From NCBI GenBank assembly GCA_029224185.1, contig CM055198.1, forward strand, positions 8,993,124-9,057,123: a stretch of 64,000 nt of DNA, read 5' to 3'. Position 1 is the stretch's first letter; each line of letters begins with the position of its first letter. This document shows, in pieces, positions 16,068 through 29,196 of the stretch. The notes beneath the pieces were generated by a model. That model ran no database searches. It was given only the letters and a program-made list of their open reading frames with translations, and was not told the origin of the DNA. This DNA comes from Karalla daura (lineage: Eukaryota; Chordata; Actinopteri; Chaetodontiformes; Leiognathidae). The position numbers were made by a program, and so were the translations under genes.

Positions 16068-19000
16068 GTTGGAGCGGTGGGCATCAAACCCACTGTGCTC
16101 TCAGCAAATCTGCAGAGAAGGAGCAAAGAAGGACTCCTGTGACAGCTAAAGTGACTGAATTTCCTGGAGGAAATCTCATAAAGGGATTAATTGAGTTTCT
16201 ATCCGGCTCGGCTCAGAAGAAGCAGGCAGCTCAGAAAAAGACGGTGCAACATGCAAACTGTGTCATATACGAACACTCAGCATGACACAGCAGACACAAA
16301 GGGCTACAAGCAGTGACATATCAGCACGCAGGCACATGCTGTGGCTGGAAATCAGTACAATTACAGCATAAATTACAAGCCAAGGCCATCAGTCATGATT
16401 GAGGTGAAAGGTCAGGATGGCCCCCCGAGGGGTCCACAAATAAAGTTCATTCTGGAGTCTTTTTGGATGATTTCAAAGTACAGAGATGCAGACAAAATGA
16501 GTGCCAGTGAGTAAAAAATAGATTTTGTGTGTACTCAAACCAAAAGTGAATGTGTTAGCAGCTGTTTCCTTAACCAGGGTTTAACCTAGAACTGAAGGAC
16601 AACAACGCAAAGGTTAAAATAACAATAATAAAAAAGGAACAAATGAATCGGAACCGATGCGAGGACACACGCGGGTCAGGTGCGTGATGTGAGGTGATGA
16701 ATGAGAGAAGCAGCATCAGAGCTCATGCATACCTGCTGATGATGACAGCATGCCAAATCTACTACACTGATCACACAACGGCGGAACTACACGGCCAGGC
16801 CACGGGACACACAGCTCAGTCTGCCTTTACGCAGCCGAGGGTTGTGGACATCTGAGCGACAGAGTGAGAGACGAAAGAATAAATACCGTCTGCCTTGTTA
16901 GATTTAACATCGGAGAACATCAACACAGATAACCAGGAAGAGCGGCCGGTGCCTCAATGAAATGTGTCCGGCGCCTACAGCTGACGTGTCAAAGCGGGAC
17001 TGACTGTAGTTCCGCTTTGAAGCGAAAGCTGTAACAGGATGATAATAATATGTTGTGCATTGATGCTTAAGAAAAACGAAAATAAAACCAGGAGTTATCA
17101 TTGGAATTGATAAATGATACTCCAACTAGCCACACTTTCATGGCCGAACACAGCTTGTAAAGCAATAAATCAGGACATGAATCAGACATAAGGTGACAAG
17201 AATTACAGGCAGGCAATGTGTTTTGATTCGCTAATAACTGGTTTGGCAGAAATACACAGCTTGTTGCATATTAATCAAGCAACCAACTGGTAATTTGCTG
17301 GTTAGTAATGATTCATTCACAGTATCACATGGCATTAATTTATTCTTATTTAGTCAGTGACAGTAAACCTCTCCTGTTTTTTCCCCCATCATGACCTTTT
17401 TGATTGAACCAGTTTCTTCATTTTCCCCAGGGTGACATCAAATCTGACCTCTAAGTGGAAGATATGTATCAATAATAGACACATATTTTTATGGGTTTCA
17501 TGTATTTTTAGAGGACCATAAATGAACCTCTCTGTGTGGTGTTTGCATGTTCTACCCTTGTCTGATTTATGACCCCTCGGTGTCTGTAATTTTGGGAAAC
17601 AAATTAAAGTGAACCTAAAATGATCAGGCACAAAAATAATCACAATGAATGAAGCAACAGCGCTAGAAACAATTGTCTACAATGTCTTTGGCCTCGCTGC
17701 ACATCCTGAATGGAAACCCTTTCCTCCATTAAGGATCTTTAAGAGATGGTAAGGATGCGGCCACTGCACCACTTCTCATTACGAGCTAATGAAAAACGAC
17801 ACGCTCTGCCTTGTGGTTGCTATGAGTGCATGTGAAGCCATTTATCCACACAGATGGCATGTGACTCCTCACAGGCAGATTTGGGGTGGATCAGCATGTG
17901 ATAACAGGAGCAGTTCTGGCCATGTGCAACAGTTTAAGTGTCAGTCTGTCAGAGAGCAAATAATACACCTTCTTTATGCATCTTAGCACAGAGGTGTGCA
18001 TATAGTTTAACTAGCTCTAGATATATTGTTTGAATTTATTTTTAATTTAGTCTACCTCAGCAACATGGGCATCTGTTTATAGCCACCAAAGGCCCCATAT
18101 TTATTATGTATGTGTTATGTAATTATGAATATGTACCAACACTGACTCTGGTTTGTTGGGACTGCATTGTTGCTTTTATGTCAGAGACTACATAATTCAT
18201 ATCCTCTAAATTGACTTCACCATTAATATCAGGGGTCAACAAGGGTCCACATATCATTTTTAGATTGCAGTTTTGGAGAACTAATCCTGGCTAAAGTAAC
18301 TGCTGCTGCTGCTGGTATAGTTCGTGGACTGGTTTAGGATGATGGTCACAGATCGACTGACTGGTTTGCAGTGTCACCCTCCAGTCGACCGGAAATAAAT
18401 ATTTTTCATGTATGTTTTACCGTCCGTGCTGTTTAACATGATAAATGTTCCACAGGAGGGCGCTGGTTTCCTCACAGCAGGCTTAGAATGTAACATCTTG
18501 TCCTTTTGGCAGACTTGTGTGTGTGCTGTGAAATGCCTTCCACTCTCAGGGAATTCCAGGTCTACCATTTCTGAGAACACTGAATATTCAATGTGTACGG
18601 TAATACATGGAAACTGTCACATTGTAGTTCTTAGGTGACTGATTTAGTGTCTACACTACTCCCATCCCCTGGTAGTCTGAATAACAAAGAGCATTATTTA
18701 TTGTTACTTTACACGATGGTCTCTTTGTGATGTATCTTGAATGTTTCTGTAATCCTATTCTGTTTTTTTCCATCTCATATGCAAGTCGCATTGGATGAAA
18801 GAGTCTGCTCAATGACAAAATGTAAAATAAAGAAACTGCAAAAATATATGTATATTTAAGTGGTCTGAAAAATACTCATCAGTCACCAGCATCTGAAACT
18901 TACAGTAGAGAATGTGTCAAAGTACAAGTACTTCCTCTCACATGCTTGCTGCATCTGTTTCATACAGGCTGACTTTCCAGGCTCTGTGGATGCTTGTAAG

Positions 19001-20101
19001 CTGCATATCAACACATCTCCATCATCATCAAATTACATTTTTAATATAGTCTGATAAATGAAAACACATTAGAGTCAGTAAATTGCCCCCTGGACTCACT
19101 TTTCTCTTGTCAGTACATTTACAATATTCAGATTTATTACAGTTCAGTAGCGTGATACTCCCATCCTGGGCAGTACACAATATTCCATTGAACAGGACAA
19201 CCACTGAACTGGACACTTACGCAGTTATATTCATTACCAAACACCTTCTGTTCGCTTTGCATATTTCCACAACACCTTTGTACCACATATTAATATCCTC
19301 AACAATGGTGTTTTTTTTTTTCCAATTTTACCTATATACTATATATATTTACCTATACTTCCTATACTTATACTTAGTCACATCATTTATGTAAATTAAT
19401 TTATTTCACATGAGGATGTCATGAGGTATGTTACAAATGAAACATCAGTGAGGAGATTGTTGCAAAGTTTCCTTTCACAGCTGATTTAGAGATTGTTGTA
19501 GATTGTTGATTAATAATATGCTCCTTTATGCCTGTATGTAAAAGATAGGCTGTGACCCTTATCAATCTAAACGTGTTTACATGCGAGTGCTGTATTTTTT
19601 TTTATGTTAAAAGGCTTTGGTTGATATATGAATCTGACATTCCTTCAGTTGAATGTTGTACTTCTATCCATGACATCCACGTGAAATCTTGATTTTGGCG
19701 TTTATTATCATGTTAACAGTCTCTCATCCCATCTGCAAAGCTCCTGACTGAAGCACACCGTTATCTGTATTTTATCAATTTGTGGTCAAGCGTCCAAGCC
19801 CGCCCCCCGGGAGGCCACACTCAGACTGTCCCCCTGGCATCAACTATGCGCTCCACCCATCAAACACAGACACATTTATTTAGTCTGTCCCCGCTGTGTT
19901 TAAAGTTTATTCCTCTGGCGGAGGAGGAGAGACCCTGACAGCCCATCCTCAGCCCTCCAACAACCCACGTCGGTGTGCCGCCAGTGAGACGGTAGTCGGC
20001 GTGCTGAGCCAGGAACTAACCCGCAGCTCCGCGTCTCTCAACCCGGGACAGCCAGGCGAAGGGACGGGGGAGCAGCTCAGTGCACAACACGGCGGTCCTC
20101 C
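16068..20101. other. slc33a1-gmps divergent intergenic region
   Basis: Four kilobases between two divergent start codons. The right end (about 19800-20100) is GC-rich and is the likely gmps promoter and 5' UTR. The left end should hold the slc33a1 5' UTR and promoter. The middle is AT-rich; apart from a SINE-like relic near 18.8 kb I see no gene or RNA. Confidence 0.6.
18778..18835 (+). mobile_element. Relic of a V-SINE-type 3' region
   Basis: The stretch AAGTCGCATTGGATGAAAGA followed by GTCTGCTCAATGACAAAATG is a degenerate copy of the conserved fish V-SINE/DANA-like motif (consensus as remembered: tcgctttggataaaagcgtctgctaaatg). It is followed by a TGTAAA tail. Only this short part is recognisable; the left limit is unknown. 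Confidence 0.5.
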
Positions 20102-23100
20102 ATGGCTCTGTGCAACGGAGACAGCAAGGTCAGTACACCGGGGGACTGGCCACTTTCCCTCCGGTGCCCGTTATTCAGCTCGTTTCGGCCTGTGTGTGTC
20201 TATGTATGCGCGAGCGTGTGTATATGTGTGTGTTTGTGTGTGTGTGTGTGTGCCCCGGGGGGGAAAGTTGAGTGAGCCTGGAACGGTAGCACCGGTGCGA
20301 CTGCTGTAGTCCGCCTGTTGCAGTGAACGTGTTGCTCTCCGTCGCTAAGGAGACGGACGGGGTGGTCTCCATGGTGACGAGCTTATTCCACACGTTCCTT
20401 TGATAACCGTTAACGATCGGTTCACCCGCGAGACCGTTCTCCCCCAAGCACCGCGTGGGTTTTAGCATAGCCCCGCTAACTTAGCCGCTGCTAGCAAGCT
20501 AACACGGCTAGCGCCGCTAGCCTCAGCCCGGCACCCGGAATGTGCACTCATGGCAAAACCAGCACCTGATAACCACATTAGGAACCACTCTAGGAAGTGA
20601 CAGTAGGGTTGTGGAGAAATAATTAGCCTCATACGGCCGCTGTCACACACTTAGAGCTAACATAACGGCTGTGTGAGTGACAGCTCTGCTAACGTCGTCA
20701 CCAGGCTAAGTATGAGCCAACTTGCCGTTACCGGTCTGACAACTGGAGCCTCCGCTGCTCCGGTATCTACAGATTCGGTAAAGTTCACCCCAAGACTGTT
20801 TACGTTGCTATTGAATTGCCGGGGATGCTGCGGTGTTTTAAATTGAAGGGAGACGGTGGTTTCAGTTGATAACGGATCAGATGTGATCTCTTGCTGCAGT
20901 GCGAGTTCAAGCGTTTGTACAAGCCACGTGGGATTGTGTTTCTGTTTTGTAGATTTTTTGTAGTATAAAGATCAATCGGTGGGACTTATAATGTGCTTGT
21001 GACAAATTTAACCCCTTAACTCAGATCCACACATGTTTAAAATGGTATCCAACGCACAGAGAGGCGTCTCAAAGGTTGGCCGGTAATAGTATACCCTGCT
21101 GGAGCCTGAGCAACCTTGAAAAGTGATCCAAGGGTCCTGCTCACTCATGACCTGAGGCCAACTTGTGGGTTTCATGTGATTCTACTGATGGGTTGAATGG
21201 TCACAGCACGTTTCACAAGAGTGACCCTCTATCTTTTGGCGCTCACATGCCTGTAATTGTGTTAGTCTTTATTGAGTTTTTTTTTTTGACAGAGGTCAGA
21301 TGTAAATCCGTTCTCGGGGGAGTGGGTTACCTCCCCTCACCTCTCACCCAAACCAACATCAGACATTCACACCGAGGATACTTAGCTGCAGCGGATGTAT
21401 TCTTACCTGACCTCGGCTCACGCCGCAAACAGCGTGCACTTGAGATAAGCCAATTCATGCGCTTGTGATTGTGCGTGTCCACAGCTGGAGATCAGCAGCG
21501 CAGAGCAGAATGGGTCGTGCGAGGGTGCGGTGGCGATCCTGGATGCCGGGGCCCAGTATGGAAAGGTGATTGACAGACGGGTGCGAGAGCTGTGTGTGCG
21601 CTCTGAGATCCTCCCTCTGGAGACCCCGGCGTTTGCTCTCCGAGAACAGGGCTACAGGTGAGGCCCGTTTCTCCGAAGAAGTTCATTTCAGAGACGGAGA
21701 TGTCTTGCTACGGGACACATCTTGGCTTGAATGTTTTCTCTCTGCATCTTTTTAGGGCAATCATCATTTCAGGAGGTCCAGCGTCGGTGTACGCAGAAGA
21801 TGCGCCCTGGTTCGACCCTGCCATATTCACTATAGGAAAGCCCGTCCTGGGGATTTGCTATGGGATGCAGGTATCTACCCGTGCGCATGCATATACTAAC
21901 TAACTTTTTGTTTGGGATAACGTAGCGCACCCTTCCTGCGCAAGGCCGGCGCTGAAGGGGAAGGAAACATTTGTGTTTCACACATTTACTCATTCTGAAT
22001 AGCTGCATGCTATTATCTGACTACTCCAGGCTGCTGTTCTTCTCTCCAGGGCCAGCCGGGCCTTCACCACCTTCTTCAAGGGCACTTTGATAATAGCCGA
22101 GGGAGATGAGAGCATTTCTCGCTCAATTCTCTTTGCCAGTGTGGAAATTAAACCCAGCAACCACCCTCTCTCCAGCGCTCTAAAGAGCGTGCTTTCTCTC
22201 CAGTTGTGAACTCAGTCCTGTTTTGTGTGTTTTACAGATGCTGAATAAGGTATTTGGTGGCACAGTACACAAAAAGAGTGTCAGGGAAGATGGAGTGTTC
22301 AGTATCGGACTGGACAACACTTGCTCTCTTTTCAGGTGAGATTCCTCGAGGCAATCCTTTTCTATGTGTTGTTCTGACATGGATAGGCCTTGGATATGCA
22401 TGGCCTGTCAAATCTTAAACGTGACCGTAGAAATGGGCAGAATGGCAGAAACTAAGGACGGGCTCTGCGCATTCAAGTGCTAGTTTATGCAGAACAGGGA
22501 GATGTGGAGCTGTTACTGCAATATTGAAGTTTGGGGTTATGATCTGTAATAATAAACCTTTGAACTTAACATCGATGTGTCTTGTGTACCCAGCGTGCGA
22601 CACTGTAGAAAGTGTTAAGTGTTTGCGTGTGTTCAGGAATGCAAATGTCATTCTGTCAGTGAAGTTGTTTCAGCCCCCCCCCGGTTTGTTCTCGTGCCGT
22701 ATTTTTGCTGCATAAACCGTCGGAGCATTCCAGCTGTCACATTTTTCCCCTGGTTGTTGCACAAATACTGCAGTCTAAAATAGATGGCTGCAGTCCTTTA
22801 TTACTGTCTGCCTCTCGCTCCTAACTCGCAGGCACACACGGCTGAGGCCCCCCCCCCCCCCCCCCCCCCCTCCCCCGTGCGCTTTCTTCCTCTGACTTGA
22901 GTGCATCTGTGTGTTTGTCGCGACAGAGGCCTTCAGAAGGAGGAGCTGGTCCTGCTGACCCATGGAGACAGCGTGGACAAAGTGGCCGATGGCTTTAAAG
23001 TGGTGGCCCAGTCCGGGAACATCATCGCCGGTGAGCGGACCCCGTGACCCTGATCAGTCTGAAATCAGATTGCGGTCATTGACTGGCCCGCCGGTCCGCA

Positions 23101-26100
23101 TTTTTATAGGAAGACTGCAGCTTACGTTTTGTGTTTCCATCTGACATTCCTCAAGTCTTGAGTGCCAATCTGGTAACGCCCCTTTAGGAATTGCCAACGA
23201 GCAGAAGAAGCTGTACGGGACGCAGTTCCACCCCGAGGTGGACTTGACCGAGAGGGGCATGGAGATGCTGCGCAACTTCCTGTTTGAGATCGCGGGGTGC
23301 ACGAGCAACTTCACCGTCCAGAACCGCCAGCAAGTCTGCATCGACGAGATCCGAGAGAAGGTGGACAAGAACAAAGTGCTGGTGAGTGTGTGTGTGTGTG
23401 AGAGAGAGTGACCTAAAGTCAGGGGTCTGTGTGTCACGTCTGGCGGCTGCTCGGCGGCTGCGGCAGAAGCAGCAGGGAAGTTAAGTAGAACCAATTAAAC
23501 TCTCAAATTAAATCCTCTTTTATCTGAAAAGAGGTGGTCGGCTCCCCGAGCGGCTCCAAACTGGGCTTCGTCTCTGGGGAGGGCGAAGGCAATGAAAGAG
23601 TGAAGGAAACCGGCTCAGGATTTTATATTTAAAGAAATGCACACAGGCTCTGCCTCTGTATCCTCGAGTGCGGTGGAGGTGGACACTGTACCCCGTATCC
23701 CCTGCTACTGCTTGTTTGTGGTGTAGTGCGAGTAATACAGCTTTAAGTAAAGCGTCTAGTATTTACCATGCCGACACTGGAAACTGATCACAGATTACCC
23801 AAGGCAGCGTGTGTGAGTGAAAAGACGCGCGTGTGTCTCTGTTCCTTTTCTCAGGTGCTGCTGAGCGGCGGGGTGGACTCGACAGTTTGCACGGCTCTGC
23901 TCAACAAGGCCCTGAACCAGGAGCAGGTGATAGCCGTGCACATCGACAACGGCTTCATGAGGAAGAGGGAGAGCCAGAGTGTGGAGGAGGCCCTCACCAA
24001 GCTGGGCATCAAGCTCAAAGGTGAGGGGCCGGAGAGCTGACCGCCGAGTGCAGTCCTTGTGTCGGCAGTAGGCGATGCAGTGGCTGGATAGAGGAGTGTG
24101 CACTCATCCCCCTTTCACTGTCTCTTCTCTGACAACCAAAGTGGTGAACGCGGCCCACACTTTCTACAATGGAACCACAACCCTGCCCATCTCCGAGGAG
24201 GACCGGACGCCACGGAAGCGCATCAGCAAGACCCTGAACATGACCACCAACCCGGAGGAGAAGAGGAAGATCATCGGAGACACCTTTGTCAAAGTGAGGC
24301 CCGCTCCCTCGCCAACACGCTCCTCTCATAAAACACGTCGGGGGTCCTAGCGTCTGACTTATGAGTCGTGCCGTTCCCCAGGTGGCCAACGAGGTGATCG
24401 GGGAGATGAACCTGAACCCGGACGAGGTCTTCCTGGCTCAGGGAACCCTGCGGCCCGACCTCATCGAGAGCGCCTCGCACCTGGCCAGCGGCAAGGCGGA
24501 GGTCATCAAGACGCACCACAACGACACCGAGCTCATCCGCAAACTCCGCGACGAGGTGCCAGGGCCCTTTCCCGCCTCCGCCACTCAGCTCTGTTAAACT
24601 GGGCAGCCACGGTTTTTGGGGTTTTGGCTGCTATACTTCCTGACCTTATTCTTCGCATCCCACCCTGTCCTAACTCCTCTTTGTGTTTTAATCCTCCAGG
24701 GGAAAGTAATCGAACCACTGAAAGATTTCCACAAAGACGAGGTCAGGGCGCTGGGGAGAGAGCTGGGCCTCCCAGAGGAGATCGTCTCCAGACACCCTTT
24801 CCCCGGCAAGTACCCATACGCAACAGCAACTCAGCTCCGGCCGGAGCTGCTTTGCATCTGTCCCCGTCCAATCGCCTCCTCTCCTCATATCTCTACACCA
24901 TTCAAATCATTCTAGCCGTCCGCGCTGCACTCCAGTGTCGGCTAAAATGTGCCTCCTCCTCCTCCTCTAGGCCCTGGTTTGTCCATCCGAGTGATTTGTG
25001 CCGAGGAGCCCTACATCTGCAAGGACTTTGCCGAAACAAACAACATTCTCAAAATCATCACAGACTTCTCTGCCAGTGTCAAAAAGGTCAGAACAGGCTG
25101 GGTTTCCACACTTTGAACTGAAGTCATGATGTGTTAAAATATACGGTCTTGACCTGCCCGTAAGGTTTCTACGTCTCAATTTTTTGACTGTTTTTGTGAA
25201 GGGCTCTCAAGCTGTTACTCCCATAATGCCATGACAAGTGGTAGCCACACAGCCAGGGCTTTGCTTCGTCCTGGCTGCTTCAAAGCCCCGTGTCTGTCTG
25301 TCTGTCTCGTCTCCAGCCCCATGCCTTGCTGCAGAGAGTCAAGTCGTGCATATCAGATGAGGAGGAAGAGAAGCTCATGCAGATCACCAGCCTTCATTCA
25401 CTCAATGCCTTCCTGCTGCCCATCAAGACCGTCGGCGTCCAGGTAAAACAGCCCTCGATCGCTTTATCGGACCCGGTCAGTCCGGCCGTACGTTAAACCG
25501 ATGAGGAACCCTCTCATCTTTAGTACTATTTGACAGCAACCTGCTCGGACCTCCGTTTCTGCATATATATCCCATGCCTTAAAGGATGAGACGGACGCAG
25601 CATCCACGTCGCTACCGTCTTGACGGTACTGAACTCAGGATTTAAAAGGAAGCTAAATGGCGCGTTCGTTTGCTCAGGAGCTGTTAGATTGGCTGGCCTG
25701 TGGACGAGTCAAATGCGTGTAGGACGCCTCCGTGAACATCCAGAGGTCGGAGCAGCCTGGAACACTGTCTCGCCTGTTGCTGTTGCTGCCTGGCCGCGCC
25801 ACCACTGCAATTTAGTGGCTAACCACCCGGACGCGCCCACCCACACAAAGCCTCACAGTTCCTTTCTCTTCCACCCGACTCGTCTGGCCAAAGGGGAGAG
25901 GCTCTCCCAAACTAACGCGGCTCGCTCCGGCCCCCGCCCCCCCACCCCGCTCTGTCGTCGTTACGCTGCGGAAACGTCGAGAGTCCGGCTGTCAGAGTAG
26001 CCTGGATAGAATGACGGCCATGTCTGCTCTCCGCACCAAAACACTGAGTCAGACGGTGACTGTGTGTGTAGGTGTGTCCCGGGTCTAGCCAGAGTTTTAA

Positions 26101-28222
26101 ATATACCCCTAACCTCAAACTGTGGGGCGGACGGGAGGCGCGGACAAACACAGGCTGCTTTTGTTGCGAGGCGGAATGTGTTGGAAGAGAAACTGGAGGA
26201 GAAACCGGAGGAGATGACGTAGGATGCGATGTCAGAGTTAGTGTGCTGGAGGCTGATGTGTTTGTGTGTGTGTGTGTGTGCGCGTCTCAGGGCGACTGCC
26301 GGTCCTACAGTTACGTGTGCGGTGTCACGAGTAAAGAGTCTCCACACTGGGAGTCTCTCATGTTCCTGGCCAGACTCATCCCTCGCATGTGCCATACCAT
26401 CAATAGGTAAGACGGAACGTCATCCCTGGAAGAGGCTCTCCCAGTCCCTCCTCCATCCATCCATCCATCCATCCATCCATCCATCCATCCATCTATCCAT
26501 CCATCTGTTCATTCCTGTCCGGTCTTTCCAGAGTGGTGTACGTGTTTGGGTCCCACGTGAAGGAGCCGCCCACAGACATCACCCCGACCTTCCTGACCAC
26601 AGGCGTCCTGAGCACGCTCAGACAGGCTGACTTCGTAGCCCACTCCATCCTCAGAGAGTCGGGTGAGTTTGTCCAGGAGGAGGAAGGAGCCATCTTCTCT
26701 TGCAGAGCAGCCGGCTGTTGGTTCAGATGTAATCAGAGAAAGCTGCTCCCCTGCATACTTGCGTCCACATGGGGAATTTACCATTTCCCCAGAGGCTACA
26801 ACGCATTTTTTGCTTTGTTTTTGTTTTTCCCCAGTGCTCCCCAGCGAGCTGAGCTTTCTCATCGTAACCTGTCTGCGTCTTGCCGTCTTTGGTTTTGCTT
26901 TTTTTTCAGATGTGATCAGAGGTGGATCCGCTCACTCATGTTGCGTGTATGCGTCCCTCGAGATTGTTTGCGCGATAAAAGCAAAGAACACAAGTTGGCG
27001 GGTGGGCCCGCTCGTCCCAGAGTCTGTGAACTTAACACGGCGCTGTCACATCAGTGCATCACAGCGGCTGTCAGGGATCCAAAAATAGAGCCAGAGGGTG
27101 GGGCCTTCCGAGGAAAATATTGCTCCTTTTAGCCAGTTAGTGGTGGAGCCCTCTGGCTTCACTCAGATTTCAAAGATTTCTCAGTTCAGGCAGTTTTGGA
27201 GGCCAAACATCTGTGAGTCCGACCACAAGTGTAGTTTTGATTGTTGTCCTAGTTCATAGAACAGATAAGAGGTATTACACTTGAGGTTCTGAGATCAACC
27301 GAAGTGATCAGCACAGTACGAACAGACACAGTACATTACTACATGTTACTACCCCCATCCTCCCCTGCAGGCTACTCTGGGAAGATCAGCCAGATGCCGG
27401 TCATCCTGACCCCCCTGCACTTTGACCGCGACCCACTGCAGAAGCAGCCGTCCTGCAGGCGCTCGGTGGTGGTCCGCACCTTCATCACCAGCGACTTCAT
27501 GACCGGCATCCCCGCCATGCCGGGCAACCACATCCCAGAGGAGGTACGCACACGCACACACACTCACCCTGTGACTGAATGTACAACTTGACTTCAGAGG
27601 CGTTGGTATGCCCTCAAGGACATCCACTAGGTCTCCTAGTTTTTCCTGTTTTGATTTGGAATACAAAACTTGGCTTTGTATAATAACAAGCAGCCAAACA
27701 TGTGCAGCAGGTCCCAAAACATCGCCACTCCCTCTTTCTTGGACTGAGGGAATGCAATAACAATAACACAGTAGTGTGACACCTGTACACTCTGGCACCA
27801 AGTGACTGAAGCGGCACATCTGTGAGGCATCAGAACTTGGAGATGTTCCTGGGCGGTCCTCATACACGGTTCCTCCTCTCTGATTCAAACACATCAGGCT
27901 TAGGCTTGATCAAGCTGGCAGTTGGCAGTTAGTGTGGGAACAAGCTCTAAGGCTAGGCTAGGCTAGGCAAAGACTGTAAACCTGCATGATCATTCATGTG
28001 AGTGGCTGGCTCTTCTGATGCAACCAGTGTCCCATAGCCTCTATGTAAACACCAGAGAACAAGGACCGCTACCCACGTCTGGCCTAGTAACGGAGTTGTG
28101 TGTCTCCTGGGCGTCCCCAGGTGGTGCTGAAGATGGTGAACGAGATCAAGAAGATCCCCGGCATCTCCCGGGTCATGTACGACCTGACCTCCAAGCCGCC
28201 CGGCACCACCGAGTGGGAGTAG
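20102..28222 (+). CDS. gmps: GMP synthase (glutamine-hydrolysing), complete, 16 coding exons
   Basis: Coding exons: 20102-20128, 21485-21657, 21756-21870, 22238-22335, 22927-23030, 23188-23381, 23855-24020, 24142-24293, 24382-24555, 24700-24805, 24971-25086, 25317-25442, 26291-26406, 26532-26662, 27371-27543, 28121-28222. They join in frame to 690 residues (human 693). The enzyme is cytosolic and nuclear, converting XMP, glutamine and ATP to GMP in purine synthesis. The N-terminal class I glutamine amidotransferase has nucleophile C101 in GICYGMQ and the H187/E189 pair in QFHPEV. The ATP-pyrophosphatase has the P-loop SGGVDS (241-246). The C-terminal dimerisation part ends SKPPGTTEWE. The first exon (MALCNGDSK) matches mammals exactly. 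The intron after exon 10 uses a GC donor (CCCCG/GCAAGT), which is required for the HPFPGPGL junction. Confidence 0.97.
22848..22870. repeat. Poly-C tract
   Basis: A 23-base C homopolymer in the gmps intron before coding exon 5, about 56 bases upstream of the acceptor. It is followed by a further short C run. Confidence 0.9.
26453..26512. repeat. (CATC)n microsatellite
   Basis: About 15 CATC units, slightly interrupted, fill half of the 125-base gmps intron between coding exons 13 and 14. Confidence 0.95.
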
Positions 28223-28746
28223 GAGTCGGCACGGCACGGCCCCCCCCCCTCCCGCCCCCGCCCGGACACGTGCTTCTACACAATGCACAAACACTCTCAA
28301 CAGATAGCAGAGAGGGCTGCTCAGCTCCTTCCTGTCTTCCTCCTCTCTCTCTCCCTCTCCTCTTCCCTCTCTCCCTCTCCTTCTCCTGCTTCCTCCAACC
28401 CTCTCTTCGACATTCCCACAGGGGCAGACCGTACTGTGACGGGCGCCAACGCCAAGGCGCTACTACTCTGCCCTCCTCCTCCTCCTCCTCCTCTTCCTCA
28501 GCTCCCTCCTCCCCCCCGGTCTTAATGTTTTTTGCTGTTAGGGATCGACTTAATGTTGGTTATTGATAATATATTGTCTTTTTTTTTTTTTCTCTTTTCT
28601 TACTTTTTTTCCCCCCTTTCTTTCGGCATCCATGTACAACAAGTGTATTGTCCTCCTCCCTGTGATGAAAAGGTACTGTGGAAGGTCCAGGAAGCGGGCT
28701 TTGACGTCGCCTCTCAGGTTGCGTTGTGGGAGGAGCCAAACGTGTG

Positions 28747-28749
<3 letters not shown>

Positions 28750-28778
<29 letters not shown>
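28750..28778. repeat. Poly-G tract (29 G)
   Basis: An uninterrupted G homopolymer about 530 bases after the gmps stop. If the 3' UTR extends to 30.17 kb it is transcribed as poly-G and could form quadruplexes. Confidence 0.9.
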
Positions 28779-28780
<2 letters not shown>

Positions 28781-29172
28781 ACAAAAAAAAACAAGTGAAC
28801 AAATGGTGTCGCGCTAAGAAAGTGTAGAAGAGTGTGAATTTGAAGATCTTCCGCAGTGGTGTTCTGCCTTTTTTTTTTAATGTGTTTGTTTCTCTTTGTC
28901 CGTCGTATGTTTTCGTCTCGCCGTCGCAGGTCAGGACGTTCTCAGCCTGAGACCATCCTGCGTTCGTCGGCTCGTTCTCACTCTCTGCCTGTATACTGTG
29001 CTACGAAGAAGGCCGGGCGGCCCGGCCGACGCGACCAATCGATCCTTTCGAAGCTTTTTTTTTTCTCCCCCCCCCCCCCCCGTTTATTTGCCAAAAGTAG
29101 AATACGCTGTGGTGACGTCGTATATAACGTTAGTGGGCTCCTCTTGACGGGCCGCGCCACCATCCAGGGTCC

Positions 29173-29196
29173 GGGGGGGGGGGGGGGGGGGGGGGG
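29173..29196. repeat. Poly-G tract (24 G)
   Basis: A second G homopolymer on the same strand, followed by further G runs (GGGGGTTGGGGGGG). It lies in the presumed gmps 3' UTR. Confidence 0.9.
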
